Assembly (NCBI GenBank): GCA_003260075.1
Contig: QLIY01000385.1
Location: 62,001-126,000 of the forward strand
Origin: Phallusia mammillata
Taxonomy: Eukaryota; Chordata; Ascidiacea; Phlebobranchia; Ascidiidae
Length of the DNA: 64,000 bases
Direction: 5' to 3'
A model generated the notes under the pieces. That model searched no databases. It was not told the DNA's origin and was given only the letters and a program-made list of their open reading frames with translations. The position numbers and the translations under genes were made by a program. Below are positions 26,101 to 36,000 of this stretch, piece after piece. Position 1 is the first letter of the stretch, and the number at the start of each line of letters is the position of its first letter.

Positions 26101-29100
26101 TATTGGCTGTAACTTTTGACCCCCTTTCACCTTCAAATTGGATTTGACCTTGCTATGGAAATAAGGGCAGGTCACATAAGACAATGGCTTGCTTGGTCTA
26201 CATCAGTGGTTCCCAACTAGAGAGGAATTCGTCCCAAGGGAGATTTTTTATCACTTAAGGGGATAGATTTACTTTATTTTTATTTGTGGTTTGTAAATAT
26301 ACATCTAAGCCCTGAGAATATAACTTGTGAAGTTGATATAAGGCCCAAGTTTTAAATGATCTTTGTATGGTTTAGCATATACTATGTAGTGTATTAGGGA
26401 GGAATAAATAAAGGTTGGGAACCACTGGCCTTCATAATGCCTAATGTGGTCGTTTGACTGTTTATAAGGGTGTTTAAGTTGGTGTCATGTTCGTTTTCAC
26501 GGGTACGCAAAAGTTTGGGACTGACTATCGGAAGTTCCTTAACAGCTAACGCTCGTGTACTCTGATCGGCAGCAAACCTTTCCTTTTACATTTATTCACG
26601 TACAACCACACGTACTCAAAATGACAAACAAACAATCCAGCACTACTTCGCAGTTATCTCTCAATTCTATCTTCTATATATTGTTATCCTTAGACGGGCG
26701 GTCTTATAATGCTGATGCAACAATGAAAAAGGGTAAAAGGCGCTAACATGCCGTGACGATTTCCTTTAGATAAAACAATGGTGACTAGCACCCCGTAACA
26801 GCGCGACCTGATAAATTGGCACATTAAACACAAACAAAAGAAGTGATGGTGTGAAACGGCCATTCGCAACAAAAAGTCTTGACCCACACAGTAAACCTCC
26901 AGCCGTTTCGGGATAACGTCGCTTGAAAACTGGGTCGCAGGATATTGTCATGGGGCGGTCTAGAATATTTGTGACAGTTGGCACATGTGTATTTTGTTGT
27001 TTATTGTGTGGTTTCACTGGTTAGGGACACTCACAAGTAGAGATGTCCCGAATATTCGGTGTGCCGTATTTATTCGGCTGAATTGGGCATTTTTATAAAG
27101 ATTCAGTTTCGGCCGAACAATTCATGCGATACCGAATCTTTTATGAACACAAATTTAGCATAAATTGTGTCTTTTCTGCTCAATGAGGTGCCACACGATC
27201 TTTCAAACTACGCCATAACTAAAATCATGTCAACTGTTACCCCCCCCCCCACAAATTTAGCATAAATTGTGTCTTTTCTGCTCAATGAGGTGCCACACCA
27301 TCTTTCAAACTGCGCCATAACTAAAATCATATCAACTGTTATGATTTTTTAAGCATTATCGTTTTAACTACCCAGAAAAAAGTCAGTAATTCATTGGCAG
27401 GCTGGGAATCAGGACGGAGGCAACCTTAAACCCCACATGACTAAAATGTTAATGAAACACAACTATCCATGTCAAACACGTAGCTTGCACCTTGGCGTGA
27501 TGTCATAANATGATATAATCATTCTCTGATTGCAGTATTTGCAACGTTTGAATGGCATGATCGAAATAGTCCATCTTTGGAATCAGCAATTGCGATTGTT
27601 GCGTCATTTTTTTCATTGTTGTGTCACTGTATGCCATTGTTTCCACACAAAGCAACAGGGCAGAGTTGGCTCTTTCACTTTGCTAAACTGTATATTTGTT
27701 TGTTATTTATTACAGTATTATGTTTAATAAAGATAATGGGATTGATAAACATTTCCCTTTTTAATCACGCAATATGTTTGTTGCCATGTTACAATGTAAT
27801 AAATGTTTCAATATTGCGGCCCTCGACTTACTTAAAAGTTTGTTTTTGGCCCTCAAAGCAGTTTGAGTTTGAGACCCCTGTCATAAAAGATTCGGTTTGA
27901 TTCGGCTTAATTTATTCGGCGAAACTGCCGAATAGTTGGTTTCGGCCGAACTCAATTTTGATTCGGTACATCTCTACTCATAAGCCCCTAGACAAGGTTT
28001 TAAAATCATTTCAAACCCCCCCCCCCTGATGTCATAAAAGATTCGGTTTGATTCGGCTGAATTTATTCGGCGAAACTGCCGAATAGTTGGTTTCGGCTGA
28101 ACCCAAATTTAGCTGATTCGGTACATCTCTACTCATAAGCCCCTACACAAGGTTTTAACATCATTTCAAATTTTTCGTTCACATTTTAGGATCCCAAACC
28201 ATACAGCATGCCCAATACTGAGAGTAGCAACGGTGGAAATGCATGTGAATGTAGTTCATGTGTGAGATTGGCTGCTGTGAGCTTCTTTGCGTCACAATCT
28301 GGTCATCCAACTCCACAGATCGGTGCTTATGCTGGTGGTCATCCATCTATTTCCACAAATTACCACAAACCTGCTCAGGTGAGCAATCATGATCCCGTGA
28401 ATTTGATTATGCATCATGCTATCATGATTAAATCTTTTTTGGGCTCATTTAATCAATATCGTATCTTGGATCAATGTTCTATTATGATTCATATGATCTA
28501 TATTGTATCATGATTAATATGATCAATATTGTATCATGAATCATGTGATCAAATTATTATATAAATCCAATGATCATAGGCTTGATAAGTCGGTTAGGTG
28601 ATTAGAGTCCATAGTATCACATGATGTTTGTTTCATGGACTGTGTTTCTGTTAAAGAGTATTTTACCAGTTGATTATCACATGATTTAATGCTGTGAAAG
28701 AATCACTTTTAAAAAAATTTTGCTCTCATGTGACCACAGAACCTTGCAATTCACCCGCATCTTTATGGGTTACCCATGGAAGACCCACAGCCCCAAGAAC
28801 CCCCAGCAAATGAACTCACTCATGTGCCTGGGATGGGGACGGACACGATGACCCCTGCTAACCCCAGTGAAACCGTGGGTGATAAGAATGAGGTGGCAGA
28901 GCAGGCAGTTCACAATGGTTGGGATGTCCCCCCCCCCCCACCCGCATCTTTATGGGTTACCCATGGAAGACCCACAGCCCCAAGAAACCCCAGCAAATGA
29001 ACTCACTCATGTGCCTGGGATGGGGTCGGACACGATGACCCCTGCTAACCCCAGTGAACCTGTGGGTGACAAGAATGAGGTGGTTGAGCAGGCAGTTCAC

Positions 29101-32100
29101 AATGGTTGGGATGTACCCCCCCCCCGCATGAGGGACAACATTCCTTCCAGCTGGACATTAGCTCATGTAAGTTTATCCAAAAATGCCTAGTATTCTTTTA
29201 TGATAAACAGTTCATAACTAGGATCAGCCCTGAAGTGATCATGCAGACCAGCGGTCATCCCCCCCCCCGCATGAGGGACAACATTCCTTCCAGCTGGACA
29301 TTAGCTCATGTAAGTTGATCCAAAAATGCCTAGTTTTCTTTTATGATAAACAGTTCATAACTTGGATCAGCCCTGAAGTGATCATGCAGACCAGGGGTCA
29401 CGGCACACTCATATATAAATCACAGTTCGCCAGGCATATTGGATGTGTTATACAGAATTCGGGTCACCATGCATTTCTATATGACAAGGCGTAGGCTACA
29501 AAAATTTATTGTAGTAGATAGTAGGGATGCGCCGAGCCGAGCCAGAACCCGAGTACTCGGTACCGAGCATCGCTGTTTTTGCTGCTCGGTGCTCGGCCGA
29601 GCAGTTGCACAAACTGACCCGAGCGTTAAATTTGCATATTCATGCCCTGCTGACATACGAAACTAGTGTTTTAAATGGTGTCTATAAACAAAGACAAATG
29701 ATTTTTCAAATGTATTAGATTGTGGAAAAACGTATTCTTCTGAGACCTGTAACAGCTTAATACACCGCTAGTGACGTAAGAGGCCTTGTAGAGCTAAAAC
29801 GTAGAAAGGGGATTTTTTGTGACGTCATAATGCACCGAGCGTGCTCGGCCGAGCACCGAGCATTAAAGTGAGATGCTCGGTGCTCGACCAAACAGAACAT
29901 TTGCAATTTTGGCACATCCCTAGTAGATAGTTTGTTGTTTTCTGTTTTTTCATCTTTATTTGAACAACAATGCTTCATTGGTTATGGCTTTTTCAGCTGC
30001 TTGCCTTATATAATGTTTTTAGATTTTTTTGTGAGATCATTTAGCATAGAAAAAAGGTTATCTTTTTTAAACACGTTTGAAATGTCTTTAACCTGCTCTA
30101 ATCCAACCCACTAAAATATTTTAATTCCTTTCTTTTCAGAGTTGGATGAACGGGGGTCACCCAAGTGGTATGTTTCCAACCCATTTATTGAGTCCTGGAA
30201 CATTAGCAGCCATCCAGCAATACTTGTCTAGGACCCAGTGGCCCGGTGGTCATGACAGTCTTGAGTCATTCATGCAAAATGCTGTCCCACTCAGTCATTT
30301 GCGACCGCAAGGTTATCACACCCCTGATGAAGATGAAGGCAACGACAATGAAACGTTGGTCGAAATGTTTTCAACCTTTTCAGTCCATTTTTTTTACATA
30401 GACCCTATTTTGTTTTTGTTTTTTAAAATCTAAATTGTCGAGATGGCCAATTGGTTGGCTGATTTCCCCCCCCCCCTGATGAAGATGAAGGCAACGACAA
30501 TGAAACGTTGGTCGAAATGTTTTAACTTTTTCAGTCCATTTTTGTATATAGGCTCTACTTTGTTTTGTTTTTTGGATCTAAATTGTCGAGATGGCCAATT
30601 GGTTAGCAGAATCGCCTTGTCTTAAACCATAGAAGTTTGGGTTGATACTTTCTACCAATTTGTTCCAGTGATGTAAAAAATAATCTCACCATTTTAATTC
30701 GCATAAACAAAGCTGTGGGCACCCATTCGTTTTGCTTGCAAAAACAATCATAATATAGTAGGTTAAATGATGTGTATAGTAAATCGGTAAATAGGATGTA
30801 GAATATATAAAGTGGAAAAAACCACCCTTCTAGTGTTACTCTATAAATTAATATCCTACTTTTTCGCTTTGTAAGCTATACAGCAAATAACTTGAGAGCA
30901 AAAGTTTTATCCCCCCCCCCCTTAAACCTTAGAAGTTTGGGTTGATACTTTTTACCAATTTGATCCAGGGATGTAAAAATAATATCACCATTTTAATTCA
31001 CATAAACACAGCTGTGGACACCCATTCGTTTTGCTCGCAAAAACAATCATAATATAGTAGGTTAAATGATGTGTATAGTTAATTGGTAAATAGGATGTAG
31101 AATATATAAAGTGGAAAAAAACACCTTTCTAGTGTTACTCTATAAATTACTATCCTACTTTTTCGCTTTATAAGCTATACAGCAAATAACTTGAGAGCAA
31201 AAGTTTTACCAATTTAGCCTCCCTACAAAAGTAAAGTAGCTAACACAACATCAACATTTGATTGTTTGAATGGACTTATAAGTTCCCCAGGTTCTGACAA
31301 ATATGTAACAATCATTTCACTCTTTAGATCAACTCCACAATTTGGTAACGTCACCACAACAACCACCAACTCTACATCAGCATCTTCCACAGCGCCTACA
31401 AGTGTTCAAAACCTATCAGAAAACTCCCAAACCCCTTTTGAGAACCCCCACTTGGCCCCTAACATCTCCAGCACACAACACGCTCCCGGGATCAACGGGG
31501 AACAACCAACTCCAACATCACCATCAATCTTTGCTCCTACATCATCTCTCAACTATTTCTCTTCAGTATATCCTCCTGTTCCTGATTTTTCAAACATCGC
31601 GACATCAGGATTAATGTCGCAGATGCCGCAGTCGGGGATAAATGATCCTTCGTCGATGCGGAGCACTCAACACAACCAGCCAATTAGGTTCCACCCTGGC
31701 ACTTCTGTCAGTTTAAAGGATAACCAGTTTAACTTGGGAGCGCAAAATGCTAACACTGGAGGGAGTGGGATTCTTTTCAACTCTCCGATAATGTCTGGTG
31801 AGTTGTTTAAAAGAAGATTTTGTAAAGTTTTATAAGTTTAAAAAGTTTAATGATGAAATTAACAGCCCAAACAAGCATAAAAAAAGTTACATGCTTTATT
31901 ATTCAAACATTTCGGCAAATGCTCATGCCATCATCAGTGACATGAACATCTATTTGGGCCATTATTTTCATCTTTGAACTTATGAATAGATCTGTATGTA
32001 ATGATTTCTTTTTTCTCAAAAAAAACTTTACGTCATTTCACCACAATAGTCAAGGCTGTAAAACAATTAAATTAGAATGAACACACATTTCATAACTGGG

Positions 32101-32235
32101 ATCAGCCCTGAAGCGTCTATGCAGACCAGCGTTCATGGCACACTCGTATATATATCATAGTATGCCAGGCCCATTGAAGGCTTGTTCGAATCCCACCGCA
32201 GGCTAGATTTTTTTAAATACTTGGCATTCATTTTT

Positions 32236-32303
<68 letters not shown>

Positions 32304-32937
32304 ATTCTTACTACCAACTTCTACGGGTAAAACTATGTTTAATTTATTTTAGTGCAAATATATTGGTCGGAGGTGTTTGGTTATTTGATTATTCACCTCT
32401 TTTGCAATGGTTGTTATTTCTAAGCTAAGGACCACTCTCAATGCGCTAAGTTCACAGTGTAGTTATGTCAAAACATACAAAGGTCATTTAATGATTTGTT
32501 TGTGCACACACACCAGTGGTACTTAACCATTTTATTATTGTTACCCCTAAAAACCAGAAAAATTGTATTTACCCCTTTTCCCCCCCCCCTAAGCTAAGGA
32601 CCACTCTCAATGCGCTAAGTTCACAGTGTAGTTATGTGAAAACATACAAAAGTCATTTAATGATTTGTTTGTGCACACACGCCAGTGGTTCTTAACCATT
32701 TTATTATTGTTACCTCTAAAGACCAGAAAAATTATATTTACCCCTTTGTAAGAACTTAAATTATCAACTATGCAGTCAAAAAACTTAAAAGGTATAAGGT
32801 AATAACTAGTGATGTACCGAATCGGCGAAATTTCGATTTGGCCGAATCCGAATATTCGGCGGTAGAATGGTTGTGTTTCGTCCCCTATTTAATTCTGTGA
32901 GTTTAACATTGCTTTAAGCATGATTTCCAACCCGACA

Positions 32938-33016
<79 letters not shown>

Positions 33017-36000
33017 ATAATTGAGGCGATTTTCGTTGGTACTAAGCAAAAAAGACGAGTTTAATGCTTTGAATGTGTGTTTAAAAAAGATTGGTTTCGG
33101 CCGAATTGTAACAAATTATTCGGCCAGAACCGAATCTTTGGAAAAGTGGCCGATTCGGCCGAATAAATTCGGCAAACCGAATATTCGGTACATCTCTAGT
33201 AATAACCCCTTTTACAAATGTTAAATGAGTCCTTTAGGGGTAATTACCTACAGGTTAAGCACCACTGGACTACATCCAAATCATTTTTTACCAAATAGGT
33301 GCAAACCCCAACACAGACTTTACGAACCAACTGACAAGCAGTGCTTCAGGAATAGTGGGTCAGAACCCTATTCTGACCCCCTATACGGCCGGGATGACCC
33401 CTACGAGCAACCCTCCACATAATCAGCCCCAGATTATGCGGCGTAAGAAGTTGGTAGCGCAAAGCAAGCTGTCAAATAAAGCTCGACAAAATATCAGCCC
33501 TAGCGCTGGGTCCCAAGTTGTCCAAACCAGCATGCAGGTAAATACATGTTTTTTTTTTCAAAGTGGCTGGTTAAGCGTTCTTAACAAGCATACGTAGAAC
33601 TCCAATTAGACACTTTTTTTCTTAACAACCACTGTTTTTCACATAAAACTGTGTTTTTGTTAAATACTGCTTTTGAATGGAGTGGTTATGCACAAATTTT
33701 TGTAAAATGTCGATATTTTTACTTCACAAATACGACTTTATGATTTTTAACCTTTACAACAGAACATTTATGGTGTAGTATTTAATACTAAAAAGCCTAA
33801 ACATTACAGTTAGTTACAAAAGCTTTAGAAATACATGTTTTTAGTTTCATTCAAAGTTAGCAACAAATCTTACATGGGTTTTTATGCTTTTTTTGTGATG
33901 GTCTGTAGATACAATAACCTAACTTATCATGATAAAACCTCTTTTTTAAACAGACTAGGCTGTTGAATATAAAAACACTTTTTGTAAGCAATACCATTTT
34001 TCAACTATAGTAAACTTGGTTAATTTCGGGCCCGTTTGGACCTAGATTAGGCGAAGATTCGGATTAACCGATGTCAATTAGTTAAAGCTTTAGCACATTA
34101 CAAATCATTTGTTCCTCAAGTTTTGTCAGAATTAGGCGGATTAACTATATTTTGTTTTGTGATCATAGGTAAGTATGCAGAAAGGTCAAGGCAGCGCGAA
34201 AGTCACCCTCTCAGCGAGCCAGAAAATCCAAACCAGTCTCCATACAACACAAGGTGGCATCCAACAGTCACACGACAGCACTCGACCTTTCACTGACCCT
34301 GATTCGAAGAATATAAGCAAAGCCAAGACGTCCATATCTTCACCGGTTTGCCAGGCATCTTTGGAAGGAAAGAATCCACCTCAGTCTACAGTTACAGCGC
34401 CGCCCACTTCACACACTGGAGAGAACCTACCTACTGCTGGAATTGCTGAGACATGTCAACATGTACATGGTAAGATTTATGTCTGTATTTTTTTATGGAT
34501 TATTATTGGTCGCCTTACCTGAAGGGTAGTGATGGGCTGAACTGAGCCGGAACTCCAAAACTCAGTTATGAACATTGTTGTTTTCAAGCCCAGTGGCCGG
34601 CGCAAACTGACCGGAGCATTAAATTTTCATATTTCTGCCCTACTAACATACAAAGCTAGTGTTCGAAAGGGTATCCAAGAACAAAGATGACAGTATTTTT
34701 AATGCAATAAATTGCGGAATACGCGTACTTCTGGGGCCTGTACAGCTTAATACCCTGCTAGTGATGTAAGTGACATTGGAAAGCTGCAAAACTAGCGTAG
34801 AATTGGGGACACATATTGTTTACATCTGCATTTTTTCTTTTTTTCTTATCTAACGTTGGTTTGTTTCAATCGTTTGCAGTGGTTTTCAACCTTTTTGACA
34901 GCACTTAACCCCTTTTGTAAATAAATTAAGGGTATGACCCCTGTATAAAGTTTACTTTAAGCTTTCGATTGAAGCGTGCATTAAATCCCCCCCCCCTTTT
35001 TTTCTTATCTAACGTTGGTTTGTTTCAATCGTTTGCAGTGGTTTGACAGCACTTAACCCCTTTTGTAAATAAATTGAGGGTATGACCCCTGTATAAAGTT
35101 TACTTTAAGCTTTCTATTGAAGCGTGCATTAAAGATATATTGACCTATACCGATATGCAGTAAAATCTTGACCCATATGTTTTGGCAGACCTGTAAATGA
35201 GCTCCAAGACAAACTTTGTATATATTGAAAAAAAACACATTTTAAAAACACAGAATGAACTTGTTGGCATTGATCAGTTGTAATTTTTCACCCTTAAAAT
35301 CAAAACGACAACATCAGGCAGCCAGACTCCATAATTTCTGGGAAACAGACTCGGAAAAATACTCAAACCGAAGTTAGAGTCGGCAATGAGTACTCTCACT
35401 TTATACCTTTTGACTTTGCAACCATGCTTGAAACCCCCCCCCCTCCATAATTTCTGGGAAACAGACTCGGAAAAATACTCAAACCGAAGTTGGAGTCGGC
35501 AATGAGTACTTGCACATTATAACTTTTGACTTTGCAACCATGCTTAAATCACAGTTTATGTAATTCAGGTGCTTCTGGAGGTTCAAAGACGAGCAACGGC
35601 GCTACAAACACAGCAGGAGGAAACAATTCATCGAACGGATCAAGCTGCAAATACTGTACCCCCCCCCCATGTCTGTATTTTTTTATGGATTATTATTGGT
35701 CGCCTTACCTGAAGGGCAGGAATGGGCCGAGTTGAGGCAGAACCCCAAAACTCACTTCTGAACATTACTGTTTTCAAGCCCAGTGCCCCCCCCCCCCTAT
35801 ACCGATATGCAGTAAAATCTTGACCCATATGTTTTGGCAGACCTATAAATGAGCTCCAAGACAAACTTTGTAAATATTGAAAAAAAACTTTTTAAAAACA
35901 CAGAATGAACTTGTCCCCCCCCCCCAAGACGCAAACTTAACACCAGCAAAGTGAAAGGTGAACTCATTGTTTTGTGAATTATTGCTGATTATGCTGATGT

